Source of the DNA: Pseudomonadota bacterium | GTDB taxonomy: Bacteria; Pseudomonadota; Gammaproteobacteria; Burkholderiales; Ferrovaceae | NCBI GenBank assembly: GCA_028873535.1 | Contig: JAGWIJ010000002.1 | Coordinates: 1-64,000 of the forward strand | Length of the DNA: 64,000 bases | Reading direction: 5' to 3' | Part shown: positions 30,318 to 40,266 of the stretch, in pieces | Numbering within the stretch: the stretch's first letter is position 1 | Layout: each line of letters starts with the position of its first letter | Notes under the pieces: generated by a model | What the model saw: only the letters and a program-made list of their open reading frames with translations | Database searches by the model: none | Told to the model about the DNA's origin: nothing | Program-made: the position numbers and the translations under genes

Positions 30318-31880
30318 TCAGCCGACCTGGTTGCGCGTCACCGCGCCCTTCCAGGCGGCAAAGTTGCGCTGGTCCTCGGAACCCTCGAAATCCAGGTTGT
30401 CGCGGCCGAAGTTGAGGTGGTAGTGCTGCAGCACCGCCGCCAGCGGATCGAAGCCGGGTGCGGTCGGATCCGTGCCGGGCTCGAAGCAGTTGCCCTGGTA
30501 GATCTGGTGCACCGGCAGCCAGGCCTGGATGTACTTTTCCGGCTCGTACTCGAAGATTTCCTTGCAGTGGTCCGAGCAGAAATGGAACTTGTCGCCCAGG
30601 TAGCTGGTTTCGCGGTAGCAGATCTTGGTCGGATCACCGGGCTCGGTGAACAGCATCGGGATCTGGCAGGTCTGGCACAGCATGGGCAGGGTCTTGTTGT
30701 AGTAGCGGTTGCCGAGCGCGGCCTGCTCGCGCCAGTACTCCATGCGCGGGCGGTAGTACTTGTCGAAGCTCTCGGGATACTTCTGCGACAGCCAGTCCAT
30801 CTCGTCGGCGTCCGGAATCCAGGTGTGGAAGGCGGCAGCGGCACCGTAGTTGTAGAAGGTGGTCCACACCTGATGCGACAGGTGGTCCTTCTCCAGCCGC
30901 ACCTGCTGCATGCACTTCGGCTCGCGGATGCCATAGCGCGCCAGATCCTTGAACAGCGCGCCGCCCGCCTCCTCGAAATACATCTCCCAGGCTTCCTTCC
31001 AGCTCATCACGCGCTTGGGCAGCATATAGTCCATCATCATCGCGACCAGCGACAGCAGGCGCACGCCGCGCCAGCACCACTTGTCCAGCCAGCGCTGCAC
31101 GATGGGCACATTGGCCGGGTCCTGCTCGAGCAGGAACTTGATGCATTCCAGGCCGAGCGTCATGTGGCGCGCCTCGTCGGACTGCGCCGAGAAGCCGAAG
31201 GTCATGGTGTTCATGTCGCCGTTGTAGGCGGCGCCCGACACGAAGGGCACGAACAGCAGGTTGGTCAGCACGTACTCGAAGGAGAAGCCGACCGCCACCA
31301 GGAACTCGAAAGGTCCGGCGCTGACCGCGTCCTCGAAGAAGGACTTGGGCACCGACAGGTACCACACGCGCTCGTACATGTGCCGCCAGTCGTGCAGGCC
31401 GTTGTAGTAGCGGTTGTAGTTGCTCATCGCATGCACCTGCGTCTGGGCATGGCGCAGCTCGTCGAGCGCCTGCATCTGGCACGCGATGCGCGGGCCGGGC
31501 CCGCGCAGGGCACGGCCCACATGGGCGAAGCCGCGGTGGGCCATGTACTCGAGCGGCGTCACGCCCTGCAGGAACAGCTTGACGGTGTTGATGTAGCGCG
31601 CGTCGGTCACGTTGAGGTGGCCGTTGTTCTGCGCATAGGCGTCGATGATCGCGTACAGCTTGCGCTCCTTCTCGGCCTGGTATTTCCAGTACGCATCCAT
31701 GGTCAGGCGGAAGGGATCCTGCCACTTGTCCCAGTCGTGGATGACGATGCCTTCGTACTTGTCGAAGGGATAGACCTTGTCCATCGGCTGGTAGCTGGTC
31801 TCCCAGTCCAGGCCGCGGGTCATGGCGGCGTAGCGTTCCTTGAGGCCCATCTTGTGTTTCGGGGCGGCTTTCATGTCCAT
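30318..31880 (-). CDS. dmpN: Phenol hydroxylase P3 large oxygenase subunit
   Basis: Diiron sequences ALDELRHAQTQVHAM and SDEARHMTLGLECIKFLLEQD; MKAAPKHKMGLKERYAAMTRGLDWETSYQPMDKVYPFDKYEGIVIHDWDKWQDPFRLTMDAYWKYQAEKE. Confidence 0.95.
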   Translation of the reverse strand: MDMKAAPKHKMGLKERYAAMTRGLDWETSYQPMDKVYPFDKYEGIVIHDWDKWQDPFRLTMDAYWKYQAEKERKLYAIIDAYAQNNGHLNVTDARYINTVKLFLQGVTPLEYMAHRGFAHVGRALRGPGPRIACQMQALDELRHAQTQVHAMSNYNRYYNGLHDWRHMYERVWYLSVPKSFFEDAVSAGPFEFLVAVGFSFEYVLTNLLFVPFVSGAAYNGDMNTMTFGFSAQSDEARHMTLGLECIKFLLEQDPANVPIVQRWLDKWCWRGVRLLSLVAMMMDYMLPKRVMSWKEAWEMYFEEAGGALFKDLARYGIREPKCMQQVRLEKDHLSHQVWTTFYNYGAAAAFHTWIPDADEMDWLSQKYPESFDKYYRPRMEYWREQAALGNRYYNKTLPMLCQTCQIPMLFTEPGDPTKICYRETSYLGDKFHFCSDHCKEIFEYEPEKYIQAWLPVHQIYQGNCFEPGTDPTAPGFDPLAAVLQHYHLNFGRDNLDFEGSEDQRNFAAWKGAVTRNQVG

Positions 31881-31927
31881 CGTGCGGTTCTCCTCGTTCC
31901 AGCCGTGCCGGCAGGCGTGTGCCCGGC

Positions 31928-32203
31928 TCAGCTGTTCCAGCTCAGGGTGAATTCATCGTCGGTCTCGTCGATGTGGCCCGAGAGCGAGATCAGGTTGAGG
32001 TGCAGTTCCTGCAGGTCGAAGGCGTGTCCGATGCGTTCGGAGATGCTGTCGCGGCGCACCGTCAGGTGGCCCTCGGCGTCGATCTTCACCATCGCGGGCG
32101 ATTCGCTCACGCGCGCATGCGGGTTGTCCGCCATCACCGCCTCGACGATCGGGCGCGCGTCCTCGTTGGCCTGCAGGATCAGGAATACGTTCGACATGGC
32201 CAT
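31928..32203 (-). CDS. dmpM: Phenol hydroxylase P2 regulatory subunit (MmoB/DmpM family)
   Basis: MAMSNVFLILQANEDARPIVEAVMADNPHARVSESPAMVKIDAEGHLTVRRDSISERIG. Confidence 0.93.
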   Translation of the reverse strand: MAMSNVFLILQANEDARPIVEAVMADNPHARVSESPAMVKIDAEGHLTVRRDSISERIGHAFDLQELHLNLISLSGHIDETDDEFTLSWNS

Positions 32204-32208
32204 CCTCC

Positions 32209-33204
32209 TCAGGCGCTCAGACCGAGCTTGGCGATCCGCGCGCGGAACTGGCTGTCGCAGTCGTCGAGCATGGCGTCGGCCTGCGCCGGCGACGCACGCC
32301 GCGCCAGCCCTGCCAGCGCATCCCGCGCGCGACCCCGATAGCGGTCCAGCCAGCCCTGCACCAGCGCCTTGTTGGCCTCCGACTCGCCCACGGCGGTCCT
32401 GATCTGGGCGTCGACCCAGCGCAGCGTCTCGGCGTGCCAGTCGCGCATGAAACCCGTGAGCATGGACAGCGCGATGCCGCCGCGACCGGCGAAGTCGCCC
32501 TCGACCAGCGATCCGTAGACCAGCGGGTAGAGTTGGCCGTCGATGGCCAGGTTCTGCGCCACGAACATCTCGAACCAGTCCTCGATCACCAGGCAGTCCT
32601 CGACCAGATGGCGCAGCGGCTGCCACTCGGCGCCTTCGATCCACGCCTGCTTGCCGGCGTCGAGCAGCGCGGGCCCGCCGAGCAGCAGGCCGGTACGCGT
32701 GAGGTACTGCGCGATCCCGAGCTGGTCCATGGCCTGGAACAGACAGGGCTGGGTGATCGCGGTGCCGTAGCCGTAGGCGCACATCGAGGAATGGTTCATG
32801 TTGGCGCCCCAGGCGACGTGGCGCAGCGGCACCAGCAGGTCGCGTGCAGCCGCGGCCAGGCCGGCGTCGAGCGCGTCGCACAGATTGCGTTCCTCGACGA
32901 ACTCGAAGGCCGATTCGGCGGCCTCCTGCTGGCGTGCGCGCGCGAGGGTGTAGCTGCCGTAGTAGTACTGGCGCGGATCCTTGAAGGCGTACCAGTCGGC
33001 CATCACCAGCGCGGTGCGGCTGGCGTCGAAGATCTCGTGGTCGGGATCCCAGCTGGGACGGTAGTGGAAATTGCTGGTCGGCTGGAGGCCGAGGGTCGCC
33101 TCCTGGTAGCGCGTGGCGGGCTTGTCGCCGCCGATGTGGCGCGCCACGTTGTCGTAGGTCTGGCGCAGCGGCTTGATGTTGATGGTCTGCAGGTCGATAT
33201 GCAT
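32209..33204 (-). CDS. dmpL: Phenol hydroxylase P1 subunit
   Basis: MHIDLQTINIKPLRQTYDNVARHIGGDKPATRYQEATLGLQPTSNFHYRPSWDPDHEIFDASRTALVMADWYAFKDPRQYYYGSY. Confidence 0.93.
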   Translation of the reverse strand: MHIDLQTINIKPLRQTYDNVARHIGGDKPATRYQEATLGLQPTSNFHYRPSWDPDHEIFDASRTALVMADWYAFKDPRQYYYGSYTLARARQQEAAESAFEFVEERNLCDALDAGLAAAARDLLVPLRHVAWGANMNHSSMCAYGYGTAITQPCLFQAMDQLGIAQYLTRTGLLLGGPALLDAGKQAWIEGAEWQPLRHLVEDCLVIEDWFEMFVAQNLAIDGQLYPLVYGSLVEGDFAGRGGIALSMLTGFMRDWHAETLRWVDAQIRTAVGESEANKALVQGWLDRYRGRARDALAGLARRASPAQADAMLDDCDSQFRARIAKLGLSA

Positions 33205-33287
33205 GGGGACTCCGAAGGCGAAGCGGAACTCTGTGGAAGGCCGTCAGCGGCCTTCGCTCTTGTCGGCCGCGGCGACCGGCCGGGTGC

Positions 33288-33527
33288 CTAGGACGTGGCT
33301 TCGGGGAGGAACTCGACTGCCTGTGTCCGGCAGAACTCCTCGAAGGCGGCGGCGGGCAGCAGGAGCTCGGCAAACAGCTCCGGCTCGCCCAGCGCGAAGT
33401 CGAACGCGATGAAGCCGTCCGACCGCCGCGCGGTGACACGCACGAAGCGCCGGCTCAGGTCGAGCACCGGCGCTGCGGGCGTGCCGCCCGCGCTGTCCTG
33501 GGCGCGTGGTGGCTCAGGTGTAGACAT
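33288..33527 (-). CDS. dmpK: Phenol hydroxylase assembly subunit P0
   Basis: 79-aa protein (RRFVRVTARRSDGFIAFDFALGEPELFAELLLPAAAFEEFCRTQAVEFL) upstream of dmpL; overlaps the C23O gene by 14 nt. Confidence 0.88.
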   Translation of the reverse strand: MSTPEPPRAQDSAGGTPAAPVLDLSRRFVRVTARRSDGFIAFDFALGEPELFAELLLPAAAFEEFCRTQAVEFLPEATS

Positions 33528-34440
33528 TCAGGAAGGCCTCGTTGAGTTTGCGGTCGTGATAGAAGATCGCGCGCCCCAGGTCCTCGGCATCCCAGGTGAT
33601 GGTGGGCTTGTCGGGGTAGTAGATGTAGCCGCCCGAAAACACCTCGTTGCGGTTGCCGCTGGGATCGAAGAAGTAGATCGTCTCCCCGCGCGTGATGCCG
33701 TGGCGCGTCGGCCCGATATCGAGCGAGACCTTGTTCTTGGAGATGATGTCGGCCGCGCGCAGCACGTCACCCCAGTTGTCGAGGATGAACGAGCAGTGGT
33801 GGAACTTGTTTTTTTCGGGATTGCGGATGAAGGCCACGTCGTGCGCCTTGGTCGAGCAGGTCAGGAAAGCGGCCACACGCAGCTCGCCGGCCATCACCTG
33901 TTCGGCCATGCGGAAACCCAGGATGTCCTCGAACACCTTCACCGTGCCGTCGAGGTCATCGCCGTACAGCAGGCAGTGGTCGAAGCGCGTCGGCGCCATG
34001 CCGATCAGTCCGTCCGGCCAGGGATCAGGGTTGCTGGTCGGCAGGCCGTTGCCCACCTTGTCCTTGTCGCAGAAGATCTCGATGGCGTGGCCGGTCGGCA
34101 CGGTGAAACGGAAGCGCGCACCGGTATGCAGATGTTCACCCGCGGCGATCCAGCGCTTGTCGCTGGTCAGCGGACTGGCCTCGAGCTTGCCGGCCAGGTC
34201 GCGCAGGGTGTCGGGACCGTCGACCACGAAACCCATGTAGTCCATGCCGGGACTGTCGGCCTTGCGCAGCACCACGCTGTGGTGGTCATGCTCGTCCCAG
34301 GCCTTGAGGTAGACGCGCCCCTGATCGTCCCGACCGGTCTCGATCAGACCGAGCACCCGCGTGTAGTGGTGGACGGCCTTCTCGACGTCGAGCACGCGCA
34401 GTGCGACGTGTCCGGGCCGGATAACACCTGTCATTGCCAT
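33514..34440 (-). CDS. dmpB: Catechol 2,3-dioxygenase (extradiol, VOC fold)
   Basis: MAMTGVIRPGHVALRVLDVEKAVHHYTRVLGL...RFDHCLLYGDDLDGTVKVFEDILGF...FFDPSGNRNEVFSGGYIYYPDKPTITW. Confidence 0.94.
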   Translation of the reverse strand: MAMTGVIRPGHVALRVLDVEKAVHHYTRVLGLIETGRDDQGRVYLKAWDEHDHHSVVLRKADSPGMDYMGFVVDGPDTLRDLAGKLEASPLTSDKRWIAAGEHLHTGARFRFTVPTGHAIEIFCDKDKVGNGLPTSNPDPWPDGLIGMAPTRFDHCLLYGDDLDGTVKVFEDILGFRMAEQVMAGELRVAAFLTCSTKAHDVAFIRNPEKNKFHHCSFILDNWGDVLRAADIISKNKVSLDIGPTRHGITRGETIYFFDPSGNRNEVFSGGYIYYPDKPTITWDAEDLGRAIFYHDRKLNEAFLNVYT

Positions 34441-34569
34441 GTGATCTTCCTCCTTGGATTGTTGGAGCGTGCCGCGGTCGTTCGTGCTGCGGTGCAACGA
34501 CCGACGCCTTGCGCACCGTCACCGGAACCCTGCTGGCGACGGCCGCCGCTGCGGCCACGCAAACCCTTA

Positions 34570-34585
34570 CTCAAGATCCGTGCCA
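34570..34585 (-). promoter_or_regulatory. Candidate sigma54 promoter for the dmpB-dmpK operon
   Basis: Minus strand TGGCAC-GGATC-TTGAG; -24 perfect, -12 has GA instead of GC; about 130 nt upstream of dmpB. Confidence 0.55.
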
Positions 34586-34659
34586 ATGTCGAAATTCACA
34601 TAAAATCTCGATAAAATAGGTACAGGTCAGCTAGATGACCGGGCGTCGGCGGTGCGGGC

Positions 34660-34675
34660 ATGATCAAATGATCGA
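34660..34675 (-). promoter_or_regulatory. XylR/DmpR-type upstream activating sequence
   Basis: Minus strand TCGATCATTTGATCAT matches TTGATCAATTGATCAA at 13/16; located about 75 nt upstream of the -24 element and between the operon and the divergent DmpR-type gene. Confidence 0.6.
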
Positions 34676-34820
34676 GTTCTGTGCGACCGATTCACGAAAT
34701 CATTCAAGCCCGGCGGACTGGCTTGCGCGGGCCAGGGCGCCCAGATTTGCGACGTGCAGTGCAACATGACAGCGTCGACGCAGCTGCGCGAAAGTGCCGC
34801 TGCCGCCGGCAGGAGACGCG

Positions 34821-36488
<1,668 letters not shown>

Positions 36489-36536
36489 GCGGCGGCCACG
36501 CCGTTCACGGCGTCACGCCCGGCGCCGGCGTGCGCA

Positions 36537-37376
36537 TCAGCGCGGCGCAAGCCCCTCCACGCCCACCTGCACGCCCAGGTACACCTGGTAGCGCGTCGGG
36601 TCGATGCCGGTAGCCAGCGCCGAGCCCGCCGCCAGCAGCAGCTGCAGGTGTTCGCCCAGGCGGCGCCGCAGGCCCAGATTCAATAGCAGGTCATGACCGC
36701 CACGCGCCACATCCCGCGTGTAGCGTGCCTCGGCCATCAGCTCCAGTTCGCGATCCAGGCGCCAGCCGCCCAGGACACCGGCCAGCCATTGATTGCCGCC
36801 GGTGCGCTGCGTCTGGTAGCCGGCATCCGTCACCAGCGTGCATGCCCCCAGATTCAGGCTGGCCTCGAGCGGAAGGAACAGGGCCGGCGCCGGTGCCGCT
36901 TCGCCGTCGCGCACCGCGCGCGCCGACGCCTGCAGGCGCAGTTGGGGATAGGTCGAGACATGCCATGCCTGCTCGCCGGGATCGATGAAGCGCCACTTGG
37001 TTCCGACCAGCAGGTCATCGACGCCGGCGTGCTGGCCGGCGGGACCGCCAATGTCCGCCACGCCCCCCTCCACCTTGAGCTGCAGACGCTCCCCATAGCC
37101 GTAGTTGGCATCGACATGGGCCGGGTTGCGCAGGCGCTGCACGCCCAGCCGGATGGCGCTGGTGGACAGGTTGATCTCCCAGTTGCCGTCACCGGGCGTA
37201 TCGGGATCGTCGGTGATCATGGGCGGTCCGCCCTGTGCCAGGGCCAGCAGCGGCAGCAGCAGCGGCAGCAGGCCGGCCGGCTGCCAGGGGCGCCGGCGTG
37301 CATGGATGCTTTCGCTGCGGCTGTGTTGATGCTTAAATCCGGTTTCAAATACAAAACGGTACATATGAAAGTGCAT
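36537..37376 (-). CDS. Phenol_MetA_deg-like outer-membrane protein ('transporter')
   Basis: Hydrophobic signal (PAGLLPLLLPLLALAQ) then GPPMITDDPDTPGDGNWEINLS..., VDDLLVGTKWRF, alternating beta-barrel pattern. Start uncertain (overlaps divergent gene). Confidence 0.7.
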   Translation of the reverse strand: MHFHMYRFVFETGFKHQHSRSESIHARRRPWQPAGLLPLLLPLLALAQGGPPMITDDPDTPGDGNWEINLSTSAIRLGVQRLRNPAHVDANYGYGERLQLKVEGGVADIGGPAGQHAGVDDLLVGTKWRFIDPGEQAWHVSTYPQLRLQASARAVRDGEAAPAPALFLPLEASLNLGACTLVTDAGYQTQRTGGNQWLAGVLGGWRLDRELELMAEARYTRDVARGGHDLLLNLGLRRRLGEHLQLLLAAGSALATGIDPTRYQVYLGVQVGVEGLAPR

Positions 37377-38297
37377 TCAATCGGGCAACAGGGCGCAGCG
37401 TGCGTGCGGCGGACGGCGATCGCGGCGGTGTCAGCCTTGCTGGCCTGGGCGCTCCCGGGCTACGGCGCGGCGGGCGAACCATGGCACGAGACGGTGCTGC
37501 ACGTCTATCCAGTAGGACCGCGCTTCGACGATCGCTGGCGTCTGCTCGAAATCGCCCTGTCGCATGTTGCCGAGCACCCCGGCCAATACCGCCTGCTGCC
37601 GTATGAAGGCGAACCGACGCAGCGGCGCGCATTCGCGCTGCTGGCGGACAGCGAACTCGACGTGCTGAGCTACGGCAGCACGCCCGAACGCGAGCAGGGC
37701 TTCCGTCCGGTGCGCATCGACCTGCTGCGCGGCATGCTGGGCTATCGTGTGTTGCTGGCGCGCAGCAGCGAGCTCGACCGCATTGCGCACCTCGACCTTG
37801 ATGCCCTGCGCAAGACCGTGCGCTACGGCGGCGCCAGCGACACCCAGCAGGCCAACCTCGCCGTCATGCAGGCCAACGGCTTCACGACTGACGCCAGCGC
37901 GCGCCGCGAGCGCATGTACGACATGCTGGCGGCCGGCCGCTTCGACGCCTATCTGACCGGCCTCAACGAACTCGCGACCGAGAGCCGGGAGCTGCAGGAG
38001 CACCACAATGACGTGGCACGCGTGCCCGGTCTGGCTTTCTTCTATCCCTTTCCGGTCTATTTCTGGGTGCGCCGCGACAATGCGGCGCTGGCGCGGCTGA
38101 TCGAGCGCGGACTGCGTGCCAGCCTGGCCGACGGCAGCTTCCGCCGCGAATTCGAAGCCAGCCACGCCGACGCGATCGCGCTGGTGCGCAGTGAACCCCA
38201 GCGCGTGATCCGCCTCGACAATCCGCTGCTGCCGCCGGCCGCCAGCGAAACCGTCGATCCCGCCTGGTGGTGGCCGACGGCGGCCGGATCGCACTGA
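37365..38297 (+). CDS. Periplasmic substrate-binding-like protein (PBPb fold)
   Basis: Signal peptide (RTAIAAVSALLAWALPGYGAAG), then VLHVYPVGPRFDDRWRLLEIALSHV...ELDVLSYGSTPEREQG...LRKTVRYGGASDTQQANLAVMQANGF... typical type-2 SBP segments; the track ORF starting at 36693 is an N-terminal overextension. Confidence 0.7.
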   Translation: MKVHSIGQQGAACVRRTAIAAVSALLAWALPGYGAAGEPWHETVLHVYPVGPRFDDRWRLLEIALSHVAEHPGQYRLLPYEGEPTQRRAFALLADSELDVLSYGSTPEREQGFRPVRIDLLRGMLGYRVLLARSSELDRIAHLDLDALRKTVRYGGASDTQQANLAVMQANGFTTDASARRERMYDMLAAGRFDAYLTGLNELATESRELQEHHNDVARVPGLAFFYPFPVYFWVRRDNAALARLIERGLRASLADGSFRREFEASHADAIALVRSEPQRVIRLDNPLLPPAASETVDPAWWWPTAAGSH

Positions 38298-38317
38298 GCG
38301 CGCGCGGAACAACACCG

Positions 38318-39883
38318 ATGACCGCCCGCCGACCGCTGGCCCGCCGCCTGCTGTTCACCATGCTGCCCTGGTACCTGATCCCGGCCATGGCGCTGACCGG
38401 CGCCCAGATCGCGCTCCAGTACCACAGCGAACGCGCCGCCGTGCGGGCCGATCTGGCTGCGTTGGCACGCACCATCGAACCCGGTGTGGCGGCGGCCTTG
38501 TGGCAGCTCGACCGTCCCCAGCTCGAACTGATGGCAAGCGCGCTGCTCGGCAGCTCGCGCATCAGCGGCGTGATGATCGAGGACGAGCGTGGCGCGGAAC
38601 TGGCACGCAGCGGCCAGCTGCCGGCGCTGCCGGGTGCCGCTGCAAGCGCCATCGAACTGCCGATCTGGTACCAGCCGACCGCACCATCGTCGCGCCTGAT
38701 CGGCCACCTGCACCTTTACGCCAGTGACGACCTGCTGTGGCGGCGCATCCGCTACAGCGCGCTGTCGGTGGTGGCGCAGTCGCTGCTGATGGCCGCTGGC
38801 CTGTGGCTGATCGTGACCCTGACCGTGCGTCTTCAGCTGGTGCGCGATCTGCAGGCGCTGGCGCGTGCCGTGTCCGGACGCCGCTTCGATGTCCACTCGG
38901 CGCCGCCGGCACCGATCGCGTATGGGCACGACGACGAGCTGGGCGACCTGGTGCAGGCCCTCAACCGCAGCGAGTCCGGCCTGCACGCTGCCATGAGCGA
39001 GGTCGACGGCCTCAATCGCAGCCTCGAGGCCAAGGTCGCGCAACGCACCGGCGAACTCCAGCTGGCCAAGGACGTCGCCGAATCCGCCGATCGCACCAAG
39101 TCGGCCTTCCTGTCCACCATGAGTCACGAACTGCGCACGCCTCTGAATTCCATCATCGGCTTCACCGGAATCCTGCTTCAGGGACTCGCCGGGCCGCTCA
39201 ACGCCGAACAGGGCAAGCAGCTCGGCATGGTGCGCGGCAGTGCCCGGCACCTGCTGGCCCTGATCAACGACGTGCTCGACATCTCCCGGATCGAAGCCGG
39301 CCGTCTGGCCGTCGCCCACGACACCTACGACCTTGCCGCCATCCTGCAGCAGGCCGTCGCCACCATCACCCCGCTGGCCGAACGCAAGGGCCTGGTGGTG
39401 AGCGCCGACATCGCGCCGGAACTCGGCACGGCGCAGGGTGACGCGCGACGCGTCCGGCAGGTCCTGCTCAACCTGCTCGGCAATGCCGTGAAGTTCACCG
39501 AAACCGGGGGCATCCGCCTGCAGGCGCGGCTGCAGGTGGATGCGCACGGCAGCAGCACTGCCGCCGACAGCGATCCGGGCGCACACTGGACCATCTGCCA
39601 GGGCAATCCGGCCGGCGTGGCGCGTCCCGCGGCGCTGGTCCTGGTCGAGGACAGCGGCATCGGCATCCGCCAGCAAGACCTGGGCAGCCTGTTCCAGCCT
39701 TTCCAGCAGATCGACGCCACGCTGGCGCGCAGCCACGAAGGCAGCGGACTGGGGCTGGCCATCTGCGCCCGGCTGGTGGTACTCATGGGAGGCGCGATCG
39801 CCGCCGACAGCCGCTGGCAGTCCGGCACGCGTTTCCAGGTCTGGCTGCCGCTCCAACCGTCACCTGAAGAGACAAGGGCATGA
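38318..39883 (+). CDS. Membrane sensor histidine kinase
   Basis: Two TM helices, HAMP-like region, H-box FLSTMSHELRTPLNSIIGFTGIL, N-box NLLGNAVKFTETGG, VEDSGIGI, GSGLGLAI. Confidence 0.93.
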   Translation: MTARRPLARRLLFTMLPWYLIPAMALTGAQIALQYHSERAAVRADLAALARTIEPGVAAALWQLDRPQLELMASALLGSSRISGVMIEDERGAELARSGQLPALPGAAASAIELPIWYQPTAPSSRLIGHLHLYASDDLLWRRIRYSALSVVAQSLLMAAGLWLIVTLTVRLQLVRDLQALARAVSGRRFDVHSAPPAPIAYGHDDELGDLVQALNRSESGLHAAMSEVDGLNRSLEAKVAQRTGELQLAKDVAESADRTKSAFLSTMSHELRTPLNSIIGFTGILLQGLAGPLNAEQGKQLGMVRGSARHLLALINDVLDISRIEAGRLAVAHDTYDLAAILQQAVATITPLAERKGLVVSADIAPELGTAQGDARRVRQVLLNLLGNAVKFTETGGIRLQARLQVDAHGSSTAADSDPGAHWTICQGNPAGVARPAALVLVEDSGIGIRQQDLGSLFQPFQQIDATLARSHEGSGLGLAICARLVVLMGGAIAADSRWQSGTRFQVWLPLQPSPEETRA

Positions 39884-40266
39884 ACCGACGCATCCTGCTG
39901 ATCGAGGACAACGAGGAAAACCGCTATCTGGCGACTTTCCTGCTTGAGACCCACGGCTGGAAGATCGTGCACGCCGCCGACGGTCCGCTGGCGCTGACCA
40001 CGGCCGCCGGCATCGCACCGGCACTGATCCTGCTCGACATCCAGCTGCCGGGCATGGACGGCTATGCCGTGGCGCGCGCACTGCGCAGCCAGCCCGCGCT
40101 CGACGGGGTGCCGATCATCGCCGTGACCAGCTATGCCATGCCGGGCGACCGCGAGCGCTGCATGGCGGCCGGCTGCAACGGCTACATCGAGAAGCCGATC
40201 GATCCCGACACCTTCGTGCGCGATATCGAGACCTTTGCACCGGGCACCAGGGGGGACGCTGCGTGA
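39880..40266 (+). CDS. Single-domain CheY-like response regulator
   Basis: MNRRILLIEDNEENRYLATFLLETHGWKIVHAADGPLAL...LILLDIQLPGMDGYAVARAL...IIAVTSYAMPGDRERCMAAGCNGYIEKPI. Confidence 0.93.
   Translation: MNRRILLIEDNEENRYLATFLLETHGWKIVHAADGPLALTTAAGIAPALILLDIQLPGMDGYAVARALRSQPALDGVPIIAVTSYAMPGDRERCMAAGCNGYIEKPIDPDTFVRDIETFAPGTRGDAA

Noticed and set aside
36693-37364. N-terminal 224 aa of the 534-aa plus-strand ORF
   Set aside because: Antisense to the outer-membrane protein gene; the signal peptide begins at the internal ATG at 37365.
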